Below are positions 1 through 16,935 of a stretch of DNA of 42,500 nt, piece after piece. The notes under the pieces are model-generated. The model was not told the DNA's origin. It did not search any database and saw nothing but the letters and a program-made list of their open reading frames with translations. The stretch is from Chrysomallon squamiferum (lineage: Eukaryota > Mollusca > Gastropoda > Neomphalida > Peltospiridae), in assembly GCA_012295275.1 (NCBI GenBank), contig CM022667.1, positions 7,675,038-7,717,537 on the forward strand, in the 5' to 3' direction. Every line of letters starts with the position of its first letter. Position 1 is the first letter of the stretch. The position numbers and the translations under genes are program-made.

Positions 1-49
1 AATAAATTTGTTTTTAAGTGAATTTATAATATGAAAACAATAAACTCAA

Positions 50-51
<2 letters not shown>

Positions 52-120
<69 letters not shown>

Positions 121-333
121 GCTGAGAATTTTTTGAATCACGATAGTTTTTCGTTTTATGTAATTTAACTTCTTCTGAAAATTATCATGAATATTTCTTT
201 AAATAATATATATTTTTAAGTTTTTTATTTTCTTCTGTTTTTTAAATGTTTGTCTTAATCGTTTTCAAGATTTCTGTGAGATTTTTAATATCATGTAATA
301 TAATTACATTTAGTTTTATTATTATTGTTGTTG

Positions 334-370
<37 letters not shown>

Positions 371-380
371 AATTATTATT

Positions 381-431
<51 letters not shown>
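52..431. repeat. Microsatellite block: (TC)n, then (ATT)n and (GTT)n
   Basis: A pure CT dinucleotide run occupies about 52-117. Unique AT-rich DNA follows to about 317, then an ATT run that passes into a pure GTT run ending near 431. The 66-codon open frame across it is only I and V runs and is not a gene. Confidence 0.95.
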
Positions 432-432
<1 letters not shown>

Positions 433-700
433 TAAGGTGTGTTTGATGTCACGCTGACGCATTCTGTGTTGTTAATCGGCGAAGCGTATCAACATTTTTA
501 CGTGTTGTTTTCAGAAACGTCAAACTGCTAACAGTAAATAATAGTTAGCGAAAACAGAAAAAAGGAAAGAAGACAAACATGAACAGAAACCAAACAAACA
601 AATAAACAATCAACAAAACAAAACAAAGAAAAAGAAAAAAGAAGAAAAAAAAAGGAAAGAAAGAAACTCCCGCAAATTACGAAAGCAACAACCAGAAAGA
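432..700. other. Unique AT-rich spacer left of duplication copy A
   Basis: About 100 bp of mixed sequence is followed by an A-rich stretch with AAAC and AAAG motifs. No gene, RNA or promoter signal was seen. Clear homology to the second duplication copy begins just after this stretch. Confidence 0.6.
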
Positions 701-1137
701 AAATAATAATAATAAATATAATGATGATGATGATGATGATGATGTTAATAGTAATAATAAATATAATGATGATGATGATGATGATGATAATGATGATGAT
801 AATAGTAATAATAATAAATAAATAAATATATAAAATTTTAAAAAAAGCCCACTTAAATTCTTTTACTCGTTGTTATTTATCTATTTTGCTTGCTGCATAT
901 CCAGTTAGTTTGATGTCTTTACAAACGTTCCTGGATGGATGGACTGATGGATGGATTTATGTTTGTATGTATGTATTTTTCATACGTGTATTTGTGTGAG
1001 TGTATGGTTTATCTATCTATCTATCTTCTGTCTAGCTATCTATTTATTTATTAATTTGATTTTTTGTTTATTGTTTGTTTGTTAATTAATTTATTTGATT
1101 GTTTAAGATACATATTTATGTACGTAGATAAACTCAC

Positions 1138-1415
1138 ACTAACATCAAATTAAAAACAACTTTTAACAGATCTCACCCAGTGAATTTTATGTCTAGTTGT
1201 TTTACCAGTTTCTGTAAGTGGACTGTTTTTATAATGTTTTTACACACTTCACTCGCTGTGTGAACACGGTGTACACCTGTTTATGATGTCTTGTTATGTA
1301 AATATCGCTACTGGAGTAGAAAATGTATGTCTGTGATTTTCTTAGGAAAATAGTGTGTAATTGTTAGCAGTGTCAAAAAAAAACCGGGTCATTTTAAACA
1401 AACAAAACCATATAT

Positions 1416-1457
<42 letters not shown>

Positions 1458-1678
1458 CATAAAAACAATAATAATAATATTAAATAAATAAATAAAAAAT
1501 AAAATAATAATAATAATAATAAATAATAAGTAATCACGGTAGTAGTAGTAGTAATAATAATAATGAGCGAAAGAATGCATGAAGGAACGAATAAATAAAT
1601 AAATAAACAAACAGAAAAACTTTCATATCCTAACCCTCACTTATCATTAATTGTTTATCGTTTTGTTTGTTTATTTAC

Positions 1679-1733
<55 letters not shown>

Positions 1734-2045
1734 TGTATTTATTCATCAAATTAAAAAACTTCTATCTCACTCAGTGAACTTTGTGTCGAGCTGTTTTGTC
1801 AGCTTCAATTAGCCGACAGTTTTTACAAAACATTAAAAAATAAAATGAAACGTTTCAGTACATTTCACTGTTTGAACACATTACGTACCTCTGTTTGAAC
1901 ACATTACGTACCTCTGTTCACTTCATATGTAAACTTCAGCTGTGTCTCTGTGTGACACATAAATGTTTTGTTGTTAAGTAAGTAACTAATGCGTTATTGT
2001 TAGCAATGGTAAGAAAAGCTGGTCACTTTAAACAAACAAAACAAT
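1138..2045. repeat. Old internal tandem duplication inside the unit
   Basis: Segments about 1138-1410 and about 1746-2045 are diverged copies of each other. Both begin with a 'tctcac(c/t)cagtgaa' stretch, pass through 'gacagttttta'-like and 'cacttcac(t)'-like blocks and end in 'ggtcantttaaacaaacaaaac'. The pair is also present in the other large copy (about 10617-10887 and 11240-11555), so it predates the 7-kb duplication. Poly-A (1417-1455) and (TTTA)n (1675-1740) lie between the halves. Confidence 0.75.
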
Positions 2046-2099
2046 AAACAAAAAACCCAATTAAAAAACCCAGAAACAATAATAAATAAAAAAAAAAAA

Positions 2100-2256
2100 A
2101 TAAAAAAAATAAATAAATAAATAATAATAATCATCATCATCATAAATAATAATAAAAAGATAAATCATCATAAAAATACCCCGTCCAAATGAAAAAACAA
2201 TAACAAAAAAAAAAAAAAATGAAAAGAAAAGATACTCTGCAAAACACCTTTTTTAA

Positions 2257-2301
<45 letters not shown>

Positions 2302-3050
2302 TGAAATCATCACTTCAAAAACCAAAGTTGTATCATTCATGAACCTAATAACTTTGTTAGTAATTTAATTTTATAAAGTAAAACTGAGAACTTTGTGACT
2401 AAACCAAACTCATCACATTTACACACAGAGCCAGTTAAACTAGAGTTTATCTCTTACAGTTCCTTACAACATCGTGATTAGAAATTCTATGTAAATAAAA
2501 CAGGTTTTAGTAAGACAACACATAATAATGTTTCCCCCATAGAGATACTCAATAAAAACTAAGATGAACGTGTTTTCAGTAATAATGTCGCTGTTGTAGT
2601 TGTATACATCGCGTTTCTCAAGTTTTATTTTATCTGTGATTTGAAATTACTTGAAATACGTCATCATAGTTGAAACACTGAAGTTGCGTAAGTGTGAGTA
2701 CATACACACATAAACACGTACACATACACATTCATAAACAAATACAAATACACACAAACACGAACAAATGTGCGTACACACTGACAGACAATATTACAGA
2801 CTGGTGAAGATTCTTACAGAATATTTAAAAATTAATTAGATATTGCCACATTTACTACACTAACAACATTAACTAAATAAAAAAATAATAAATAAATAAT
2901 AAAAAATTAATTATAATAAAAATAAATAAATAAACTCCTAAACCCGCTTCTCCCCTCCAAAAAAACAACAACAAAGAAAACACACAAGACATTTCAGTTT
3001 TAAAAATGACTGACATTTTATTTCTACAGCGTATTCTGTCGTTATTTAAG
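2100..3050. other. 3' flank of gene A: microsatellites and unique AT-rich DNA
   Basis: A (TTA)n run lies at about 2259-2299. The rest is unique sequence nearly identical to about 11640-12610. CA-rich words occur at 2700-2765. No further exon with splice signals was found here. Confidence 0.6.
3017..3022 (-). terminator. Polyadenylation signal of gene A
   Basis: The minus strand reads AATAAA about 33 nt after the gene A stop codon, the expected place for a short 3' UTR. The same hexamer stands at the same distance in gene B (12574-12579). Confidence 0.7.
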
Positions 3051-3054
3051 ATAA

Positions 3055-4813
<1,759 letters not shown>

Positions 4814-4876
4814 TGTCGCAGATACACAGAACAAGCGAATATCTGGAAAATCTTGAACGGGGTGTGCGGTGTATTG

Positions 4877-4969
4877 ACTACTCGTACCAGCATCTTGTAT
4901 TTTTATAGTATCTCAGCGCCCTCTTGTCCAATGACAATTTCAAACTGTATCCGGTTAGCGTCGACCAAT
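4877..4969 (-). promoter_or_regulatory. Gene A core promoter: TATA box and two CCAAT boxes
   Basis: The minus strand has TATAAAAATAC at 4907-4897, so transcription should begin near 4877, leaving a 5' leader of about 65 nt before the ATG. CCAAT stands on the plus strand at 4928-4932 and 4965-4969, i.e. inverted CCAAT boxes roughly 50-90 bp upstream of the start. The block is identical in gene B. The ATG at about 4893 lies upstream of the predicted start site and should not be in the mRNA. Confidence 0.72.
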
Positions 4970-5182
4970 CAGACACACTGGAAAACAAAATTTCTTTTTT
5001 AAAAAACAGGAAAAGAAAATTTAGCAAATGTGAACAGGTAAATATATGTAAATGTTGTGACTCATTTCTTCATAGACATCCTCTTGAAATACATCTCGTG
5101 ATAAAATGTATAAACTTAAGAAAAATTTGATTCTTAATGTCAGAAGTGAATTTTTTTTAACAAATACATCAAACTGAATACA

Positions 5183-5184
<2 letters not shown>

Positions 5185-5219
<35 letters not shown>

Positions 5220-5247
5220 GTTATTATTATTATTATTATTATTATTA
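5185..5247. repeat. (TTA)n microsatellite
   Basis: This is a nearly pure TTA run with a single G interruption. It corresponds to the array at about 14938-15009 in the other copy. Confidence 0.95.
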
Positions 5248-5390
5248 ACACAGCAGACTGGTACTACTGATTCGAAGAATATGTCTTACGTCACAATTAC
5301 AAATAAAACATGACTCGCTTGCTCTTTGTTTCGTCATTTCCGGAGTTTCTGTCTGAAGGTAATAATTAAGCCAATATGATAAATAAAAAA
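5248..5390. repeat. Element upstream of gene A, repeated in B and inverted at 17.9 kb
   Basis: This stretch includes TTACGTCACAATT, GACTCGCTTGCTCTTTGTTT and TCATTTCCGGAGTTTC. It recurs in direct orientation at about 15010-15140 and, more diverged, in inverted orientation at about 17888-18025. It contains a CRE-like TTACGTCA and an ETS-like TTTCCGGA. It may be a dispersed repeat or a relic of an older gene-unit copy. Confidence 0.75.
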
Positions 5391-6005
5391 ATAAATAATA
5401 AAAACATAAAAAAAAGATACTAACAAAAAGAACCCATATAGTTTATTGTTGAAACACTGAGCGATATAATACAGGTCACGTGGTTCGGGTCAAGGTAATA
5501 TAGAGCGATCGCCTGACATATTTGAAATATTTGGAGACGTGTGGAGTTGTGACATATTTAATTTTATCTACAGGTGAAAACAAATTAAACATACTTCACG
5601 TGATTTTAATTTATTATTTAAATTTATTAAAATACATACAAAGTAATATACTTTTCTATTTTGTCAAAACACAGTTTCACGGGTCATTAAAAAAAGAATG
5701 AGAAAAAACCTACCCGAAGGAAATTATATAATCATTACTCTTTTTTTACTGGTAAAATTTAGTTTAATGTTTTCTTTAGTGCGCATTATTTTTTCACTGG
5801 GGTCAACGAATTCTAATAGTTTGTGTAAACATAATACGTTAAAATGACGCACGCACAGAAATCTTCACTGAGTTTGTGAACGTGCACGTGCAGTAAAATA
5901 CAGCAGTTAAAGAAAATCAGCAGATAACTGAATATTAGAAAAAAACAGTTTAACTACACAGTCTGTCAGTGTCTCACAGTTTTTACATGTAAGAAAAAGA
6001 AAAGT
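5391..6005. other. Unique AT-rich DNA upstream of gene A
   Basis: No exon with splice signals was seen. The stretch is shared almost base for base with about 15140-15770. It contains TCACGTGG near 5477, an E-box CACGTG. Confidence 0.55.
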
Positions 6006-6010
6006 ACGTG

Positions 6011-6013
<3 letters not shown>

Positions 6014-6066
<53 letters not shown>

Positions 6067-6136
6067 CATTCACAGAGAGAGAGAGAGAGACAGAGATCAT
6101 TCACAGAGAGAGAGAGAGAGAGAGACAGAGATCATT

Positions 6137-6184
<48 letters not shown>

Positions 6185-6218
6185 ATTCACAGAGAGAGAG
6201 AGAGAGACAGAGATCATT

Positions 6219-6269
<51 letters not shown>

Positions 6270-6370
6270 CATTCACAGAGAGAGAGAGAGAGAGAGAGAC
6301 AGAGATCATTCACAGAGAGAGAGAGAGAGAGAGATCATTCACAGAGAGAGAGAGAGAGACAGAGATCATT

Positions 6371-6462
<92 letters not shown>

Positions 6463-6544
6463 TCATTCACAGAGAGAGAGAGAGAGAGAGATCATTCACA
6501 GAGAGAGAGAGAGAGAGACAGAGATCATTCACAGAGAGAGAGAG

Positions 6545-6578
<34 letters not shown>

Positions 6579-6619
6579 ATTCACAGAGAGAGAGAGAGAG
6601 ACAGAGATCATTCATTCAC

Positions 6620-6650
<31 letters not shown>

Positions 6651-6746
6651 TCATTCACAGAGAGAGAGAGAGAGACAGAGATCATTCACAGAGAGAGAGA
6701 GAGAGACAGAGATCATTCAGAGAGAGAGAGAGAGACAGAGATCATT

Positions 6747-6820
<74 letters not shown>
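6014..6820. repeat. (GA)n compound array with GATCATTCACA punctuation
   Basis: A GA dinucleotide array is broken at irregular intervals by a short phrase reading GACAGAGATCATTCACAG. It gives a 310-residue all-R/E/H/S open frame that is not a plausible gene. The counterpart at 15869-16187 is shorter and has a diverged phrase (AAATCATTCAGAG). Confidence 0.95.
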
Positions 6821-6823
<3 letters not shown>

Positions 6824-6984
6824 GCCCTAGTAACAAACTGCACTTTGACATTAAGTTGTGTTTTTTTGACTATCATGGACGTTAGATACCCCAAGTTCCT
6901 TAAACTCGTTTTTCTCACTGTCCGAAGACTGCAGTGTTAATAACACGTTTTAAAAGCTGATGTAGATGTATTTAGTAAACATTT

Positions 6985-7100
6985 TGTAGTATCAGGCTAA
7001 CAACTATTAATAATGATTTAAACACTAGTGTATGTAGCCTGATTATTTCTGATAGTATCAGGCTAACAGTATTAATAACGGTTTAACACTATCCTGATAA
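6985..7100. repeat. 65-bp minisatellite, short version
   Basis: About two degenerate units contain TATCAGGCTAACA and GGTTTAACACTA. They are homologous to the much longer array at about 16335-16935 in the other copy. Confidence 0.8.
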
Positions 7101-7366
7101 TCTGTAATAAGATAGTAAACAGTACGTTTTAGTGGTACATACACATGCTACGAGAAAGAAACCCAAGATCCTGTCATAAAATCACAGTTTTGCGCTTTTT
7201 CCCACTGCATGTGAAAACAGTGCTACGTTTTGGTATCATTGAAAAGAGGAAGTGTTTACAGTTGATGTTTTGAAACACAAAAAATTATAAATCAGAACTA
7301 AATAGTTGTAAAAAAAGAACAAATATTAGTTTTGTATGTGAAAAGCTATTGTAAATCGTCTTTCAA

Positions 7367-7783
7367 GTTCTGCACTAGAAGCTAAACACTACTGAACTAA
7401 CTCTGAACAATACTTCAAAGTTCTGCGCTAGAAGTTAAACACTACTGAACTAACTCTGAACAATACTTCAAAGTTCTGCGCTAGAAGTTAAACACTACTG
7501 AACTAACTCTGAACAATACTTCAAAGTTCTGCACTAGAAGTTAAACACTACTGAACTAACTGAACAATACTTCAAAGTTCTGCGCTAGAAGTTAAACACT
7601 ACTGAACTAACTCTGAACAATACTTCAAAGTTCTGCACTAGAAGTTAAACACTACTGAACTAACTGAACAATACTTCAAAGTTCTGCGCTAGAAGTTAAA
7701 CACTACTGAACTAACTCTGAACAATACTTCAAAGTTCTGCACTAGAAGTTAAACACTACTGAACTAACTGAACAATACACAAG
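7367..7783. repeat. 53/51-bp minisatellite ending copy A
   Basis: About eight tandem units each contain AAGTTCTGC(A/G)CTAGAAG and CACTACTGAACTAACT. Units come in a 53-bp form and a form lacking one CT (51 bp). The other duplication copy has only one diverged unit at about 17330-17380. Confidence 0.95.
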
Positions 7784-8236
7784 TACCAGCTACTCTGACG
7801 TCACAGGCCGTGCGTCACGCTCGAAAAGAGATAAATATTATACCTGAACTCAGTCTGAGTAAACTTTGTGCATTTGTGACAGGGAAGTTAGGTAGGTTAC
7901 GTTGTACTGATTTGGAGCTGGTGCTTTCATCTTTCTCTAAAACTTTGGAAAATGAAATGAAAGACTGACTTTATTATCAGTAAAGACTGAGTTCTAAATA
8001 CAGGTAAACCAGGCTTATATAAAATACTTAATATTATTAACACAGCAAACAGTTATAAATAAACCACCAGTCATTTCAATTTTAAATCAGTTTATTTTCA
8101 AGTATGTAATGAGAAAAAAGTAAATTTAGTTAATTTTAATATTTATATATATATATTTTTTTTCTTTTCTGATTTACGTTATGTAAGTATTCAAATATTC
8201 AAATTTTATTAGTAAATGACATATCTGTTGTCATGG
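7784..8236. other. Spacer between copy A and gene C
   Basis: This is unique sequence. It has a perfect CRE palindrome TGACGTCA at 7796-7803. TATATATATATATTTTTTT lies near 8148. An AATAAA-type signal for gene C on the minus strand was not placed with confidence. No exon was found. Confidence 0.5.
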
Positions 8237-8949
<713 letters not shown>

Positions 8950-9056
8950 GTATTTAAATTAATCAGATGATTTACTTTTTTTAAAATTAATTTACTTATT
9001 AATTCGTTTATTGAATTACTTACTGATTCAATCAATCTTCATTCATTGACTTATCT

Positions 9057-9235
9057 CATAAAAATAACTGCTTAATAAATATTCTTGCATAAAAATAACT
9101 GTTTAATAAATATTCTTACATACAAATAACTGCTTCATCAATATTTTTATATATAAATAACTGATTAATAAATATTCTCACATATAAATAACTGCTTAAT
9201 AAATATTCTTCCATATAAATAACTGATTATTTATT
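9057..9235. repeat. 31-bp minisatellite upstream of gene C
   Basis: Five or six units contain AAATAACTGCTTAATAAATA. It lies between the firm gene C exons and the possible exon 1 at 9736. A (TTA)n run follows at 9308-9356. Confidence 0.85.
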
Positions 9236-9304
9236 CCCTTTAAGATATCAGTTTTATACTGCGAAGGTTAGAATTCAGATTTGAACAAGATAAAACTCAT
9301 ATCA

Positions 9305-9356
<52 letters not shown>

Positions 9357-9735
9357 GTTATCTTGCCATTCTAAATATTCTAAAAATTAAACAATAGAGA
9401 TTCTTTCCTTATCGCCTACGAAAGCTGTATATATCAGAACAATAATAGTTCTTAAATAACGACAATGTGCTTCTTTTTTCTTTTTCTTTTAAATGAAAAT
9501 CGTTTTCAAAAAGGTCTTTTAAGATCAAACTGAGCAATAATAAACGCTAAATAAATAACAAGTAATGTTTGAAAGTAAATAATTACAGTTCGGTCCCAGA
9601 AAGCAAGAATATAGAAATTTATCTAGTATTATCATATTTTACCCTAACGTACAGACTGCAAGTTAATAATAACAAAATAACTGACAGTCTGTACACACAC
9701 ACACATCCACACACACAAACACATTTTTTTCTTAC

Positions 9736-9865
9736 CATTTTCCCCAGCAAGCTTTTACAGACGCTAATTTGAAAACAGTTGTCAAATATCTCTTCTCCAA
9801 ATGTGAAAAATGCTTCTCCTGTTTTTCTACAAACTGTAAGAGCTCAGATATTAAGATGTGTTATA
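9736..9865 (-). promoter_or_regulatory. Possible gene C promoter and ATG-ending first exon
   Basis: The minus strand reads GGGGAAAATG|GTAAGAAAA with the ATG at 9738-9736, exactly the ATG|GTAAGA arrangement of genes A and B. A TATATAA stands about 120 nt upstream (near 9860). No phase-0 leader exon was found to join it to the exon at 8805, so this is suggestive only. Confidence 0.4.
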
Positions 9866-9869
9866 TAGC

Positions 9870-10195
9870 GAACATCGTACAGAAAACAACCAATGAACGA
9901 TTATTTTTAAATTGTTACCGGGTTCTACCAGTTAGTAACCTGATTTGGAATTTCACATAAAAATAATCAGAAAGATAAAGTCAGGAGAACCATAAAAAAA
10001 TAAATTTAAAAGGTCTATGAATATTTACAGTATGTTTTAATGTAGATACACAGAAAAAGTCACGTAGGAAGATATTTTATTTTTTTATGTCTGTGCCTTA
10101 AAGTTCATGATTATCATAATCGGTCAGATATATATCTTTTTAAAATTTTATTATTATTATTATTTTTGATGTGAAAATTGTTATTGTTATTATTA
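9870..10195. other. AT-rich spacer before duplication copy B
   Basis: No gene was seen. Trinucleotide runs (TTA, TGA) begin near 10150 and lead into the second copy. Confidence 0.5.
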
Positions 10196-11139
10196 AAATA
10201 ATGATGATGATGATGATGATGATAATAATAGTAAAAATAATAAATATAATAATGATGATGATAATGATGATTATAATAGTAATAATAATAATAAATAAAT
10301 AAATATATAAAATTTAAAAAAAAGCCCACTTAAATTCTTTTACTCGTTGTTACTTATCTATTTTGCTTGCTGCATATCCAGTTAGTTTGATGTCTTTACA
10401 AACATTCCTGGATGGATGGACTGATGGATGGATTTATGTTTGTATGTATGTATTTTTCATACGTGTATTTGTGTGAGTGTATGGTTTATCTATCTATCTA
10501 TCTTCTGTCTAGCTATCTATGTATTTATTAATTTGATTTTTTGTTTATTGTTTGTTTGTTAATTAATTTATTTGATTGTTTAAGATACGTATTTATGTAC
10601 GTAGAGAAATTCACACTAACATCAAATTAAAAACAACTTTTAACAGATCTCACCCAGTGAATTTTATATCAAGTTGTTTTACCAGTTTCTATAAGTCGAC
10701 TGTTTTCATAATGTTTCTATACACTTCACTCGCTGTTTGAACACCGTGTACACCTGTTTATGATGTCTTGTTATGTAAATATCGCTACTGGAGGTAGAAA
10801 ATGTATCTCTGTAAGGTTCTTAGGAAAATAGTGTGTAATTGTTTGCAATGTCAAAAAAAAACCGGGTCATTTTAAACAAACAAAACCATATATCCAAAAA
10901 AAAAAAAAAATGCATTAATAAAAACAATAAAAATAATATTAAATAAATAAATAAAAAATAAAATAATAATAATAATAATAATAAATAATAAGTAATCACG
11001 GTAGTAGTAGTAGTAGTAGTAATAATAATAATGAGCGAAAGAATGCATGAAGGAACGAATAAATAAATAAATAAACAAACAGAACAACTTTCATATCCTA
11101 ACCCTCACTTATCATTAATTGTTTATCGTTTTGTTTGTT

Positions 11140-11581
11140 TATTTACTTATTCATTTATTTATTTATTTGTTCATTTATTTATTTATTTATTTATTTGTTT
11201 ATTTGTTTATTTATTTATGTATTTATTCATCAAATTAAAGAACTTCTATCTCACTCAGTGAACTTTGTGTCGAGCTGTTTTGTCAGCTTCCATTAGCCGA
11301 CAGTTTTTACAAAACATTAAAAAATAAAATGAAACGTTTCAGTACATTTCACTGTTTGAACACATTACGTACCTCTGTTTGAACACATTACGTACCTCTG
11401 TTCACGATGTCTTCACATGTAAACATCGCCACTGGAGGGAGAAAACCTCAGCTGTGTCTCTGTGTGACACATAAATGTTTTGTTGTTAAGTAAGTAACTA
11501 ATGCGTTATTGTTAGCAATGGTAAGAAAAGCTGGTCACTTTAAACAAACAAAACAATAAATAAAAAAGCCAGAAACAATAA

Positions 11582-11652
<71 letters not shown>

Positions 11653-11808
11653 TAATCATCATCATCATCATAAATAATAATAAAAAGATAAATCTTCATA
11701 AAAATACCCCGTCCAAATGAAAAAACAATAACAAAAAAAAAAAAAAAAAAAAAAAATGAAAAGAAAAGATACTCTGCAAAACACCTTTTTTAAAATTATT
11801 TATTATTA

Positions 11809-11859
<51 letters not shown>

Positions 11860-11870
11860 TGAAATCATCA
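11140..11870. repeat. Tetra- and trinucleotide runs in copy B
   Basis: (TTTA)n with TTTG variants lies at about 11148-11225. (AAAT)n is at about 11578-11640, poly-A at about 11733-11755 and (TTA)n at about 11798-11855. Array lengths differ from copy A while flanking sequence is nearly unchanged. Confidence 0.9.
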
Positions 11871-12573
11871 CTTCAAAAACCAAAGTTGTATCATTCATGA
11901 ACCTAATAACGTTGTTAGTAATTTAATTTTATAAAGTAAAACTGAGAACTTTGTGACTAAACCAAACTCATCACATTTACACACAGAGCCAGTTAAACTA
12001 GAGTTTATCTCTTACAGTTCCTTACAACATCGTGATTAGAAATTCTATGTAAATAAAACAGGTTTTAATAAGACAACACATAATAATGTTTCACCCATAG
12101 AGACACTCAATAAAAACTAAGATGAACGTGTTTTAGTAATAATGTCGCTGTTGTAGTTGTATACATCGCGTTTCTCAAGTTTTATTTTATCTGTGATTTG
12201 AAAATACTTGAGATACGTCATCATAGTTCAAACACTGAAGTTGCGTAAGTGTGAGTACATACACACATAAACACGTACACATACACATTCATAAACAAAT
12301 ACAAATACACACAAACACGAACAAATGTGCGTACACACTGACAGACAATATTACAGACTGGTGAAGATTCTTACAGAATATTTAAAAATTAATTAGATAT
12401 TGCCACATTTACTACACTAACAACATTAACTAAATAAAAAAATAATAAATAAATAATAAAAAATTAATTATAATAAAAATAAATAAATAAACTCCTAAAC
12501 CCACTTCTCTTCTCCAAAAAAAAACAACAACAAAAAAACACAGAAGACATTTCAGTTTTAAAATTACTGACAT

Positions 12574-12579
12574 TTTATT
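12574..12579 (-). terminator. Polyadenylation signal of gene B
   Basis: AATAAA on the minus strand, 33 nt beyond the gene B stop codon, matching the arrangement in gene A. Confidence 0.7.
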
Positions 12580-12611
12580 TCTACAGCGTATTCTGTCGTT
12601 ATTTAAGATAA

Positions 12612-14566
<1,955 letters not shown>

Positions 14567-14629
14567 TGTCGCAGATACACAGAACAAGCGAATATCTGGA
14601 AAATCTTGAACGGGGTGTGCGGTGTATTG

Positions 14630-14722
14630 ACTACTCGTACCAGCATCTTGTATTTTTATAGTATCTCAGCGCCCTCTTGTCCAATGACAATTTCAAACTG
14701 TATCCGGTTAGCGTCGACCAAT
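14630..14722 (-). promoter_or_regulatory. Gene B core promoter: TATA box and two CCAAT boxes
   Basis: TATAAAAATAC on the minus strand at 14660-14650, with plus-strand CCAAT at 14681-14685 and 14718-14722. The block from the initiator codon to beyond the CCAAT boxes is identical to gene A by eye. Confidence 0.72.
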
Positions 14723-14937
14723 CAGACACACTGGAAAACAAAATTTTTTTTTGGAAAAGCAGGAAAAGAAAATTGAGCAAATGTGAACAGGTAAAATATA
14801 TGTAAATGTTATGACTCATTTCTTCATAGACATCCTCTTGAAATATGTCACGTGATCAAATCTGTCAGCTTAAGAAAAATTTGATTCTTAATGACAGAAG
14901 TGAAAATCTTTAACAAATACATTAAACTGAATACATT

Positions 14938-14949
14938 TTATTATTATTA

Positions 14950-15009
<60 letters not shown>
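14938..15009. repeat. (TTA)n microsatellite
   Basis: Nearly pure TTA run corresponding to 5185-5247. Confidence 0.95.
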
Positions 15010-15011
<2 letters not shown>

Positions 15012-15868
15012 ACAGCAGACTGGTACTACTGATTGGAAGAATATGTCTTACGTCACAATTACAAATAAAACATGACTCGCTTGCTCTTTGTTTCGTCATT
15101 TCCGGAGTTTCTGTCTGAAGGTAATAATTAAGCCAATATGATAAAAAAAAAAATAAAATAAAAAAAAAATAAAAAAAGATACTAACAAAAAGAACCCATA
15201 TAGTTTATTGTTGAAACATTGACCGATATAATACAGGTCACGTGGTTCGGGTCAAGGTAATATAGAGCGATCGCCTGACATATTTGAAATATTTGGAGAC
15301 GTGTGGAGTTGTGACATATTTAATTTTATTTAATGGATTTTTCCCTCCAGGTGAAAACAGATTAAAAATACTTCACATGATTTTAATTTATTATTTAAAT
15401 TTATTAAAATACATACAAAGTAATATACTTTTCTATTTTGTCAAAACACAGTTTCACGGGTCATTAAAAAAAAAAGAAGAAAAAACCTACCCGAAGGAAA
15501 TTAAATTATCATTACTCTTTTTTCACTGATAAAATCTAGTTTAATGTTTTCTTTAGTGCGAATTATTTTTTCACTGGGGTCAACGAATTCTAATAGTTTG
15601 TGTAAACATAATCCAGTAAAAGTAAAATCACTGAGTCAGCAGGTGCAGTAAAAATACAGCAGTTAAAGAAAATCAGCAGATAACTGAATATTAGAAAAAA
15701 CAGTTTAACTACACAGTCTGTCAGTGTCTCACAGTTTTTACATGTAAGAAAAAGAAAAGTACGTGAAAAGACGAAAGATATAAAGTAAGAGAGAAGAGGA
15801 GAAAGATACAGTGTAAAGATTGGTACAGAGAAAACAGAAACAGAAACCGAGAGACAGAGAAAAATCAT

Positions 15869-16000
15869 TCAGATAGAGAGAGAGAGAGAGAGATCATTCA
15901 GAGGGAGAGAGAGAAAAAATCATTCAGAGAGAGAGAGAAAAATCATTCAGAGAGAGAGAGAGAGAAATCATTCAGAGAGAGAGAGAGAAAAAATCATTCT

Positions 16001-16093
<93 letters not shown>

Positions 16094-16121
16094 AGAGAGA
16101 GAGAGAGAGAGAGAGAAAAAA

Positions 16122-16187
<66 letters not shown>
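15869..16187. repeat. (GA)n array with ATCATTCAGAG punctuation
   Basis: GA array interrupted near its left end by AAATCATTCAGAG phrases. Homologous to 6014-6820 but less than half as long. Serine/leucine open frames on the minus strand are artefacts. Confidence 0.95.
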
Positions 16188-16189
<2 letters not shown>

Positions 16190-16334
16190 GCCCTAGTAAC
16201 AAACTGCACTTTGACATTAAGTTGTGTTTTTTTGACTATCACGGACGTTAGATACCCCAAGTTCCTTAAACTCGTTTTTCTCACTGTCCGAAGACTGCAG
16301 TGTTAATAAAATGTTTTAAAAGCTGATGTAGATG

Positions 16335-16935
16335 TATTTAGTAAACATGTTGTAGTCTGATTATTTCTGATAGTATCAGGCTAACACTATTAATAACTGT
16401 TTAAACACTAGTGTATATAGTCTGATTATTTCTGATAATATCAGGCTAACACTATTACTAACGGTTTAAACACTAGTGTATATAGTCTGATTATTTGTGA
16501 TAATATCAGGCTAACACTAATACTAATGGTTTAAACACTAGTGTATATAGTCTGATTATTTCTGATAGTATCAGGCTAACACTAATACTAATGGTTTAAA
16601 CACTAGTGTATATAGTCTGATTATTTGTGATAATATCAGGCTAACACTATTAATAACGGTTTAAACACTAGTGTATATAGTTTGATTATTTCTAATAATA
16701 TCAGGCTAACACTGTTACTAACGGTTTAAACACTAGTGTATATAGCTTGATTATTTCTGATAATATCAGTAACACTAATACTAACGGTTTAAAAGTGAGT
16801 GTATAGCTGGATAATGTCTTATTATATCAGGCTAACAGTATTAATGATGGTTTAAACACTAGTATATATAGCTGATTATATCTAATAATATCAGGGTAAC
16901 ACTAATACTAACGGTTTAAACACTAGTGTGTTTAG
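16335..16935. repeat. 65-bp minisatellite, expanded
   Basis: About nine units contain AAACACTAGTGTATATAGTC and TATCAGGCTAACACTA. The short relative in copy A (6985-7100) has about two. Units carry a near-palindromic CACTAGTG. Confidence 0.92.

Noticed and set aside
6008-6940. 310-residue plus-strand R/E-rich frame
   Set aside because: It is the translation of a GA microsatellite with a short non-repeat tail; no splice, promoter or domain evidence.
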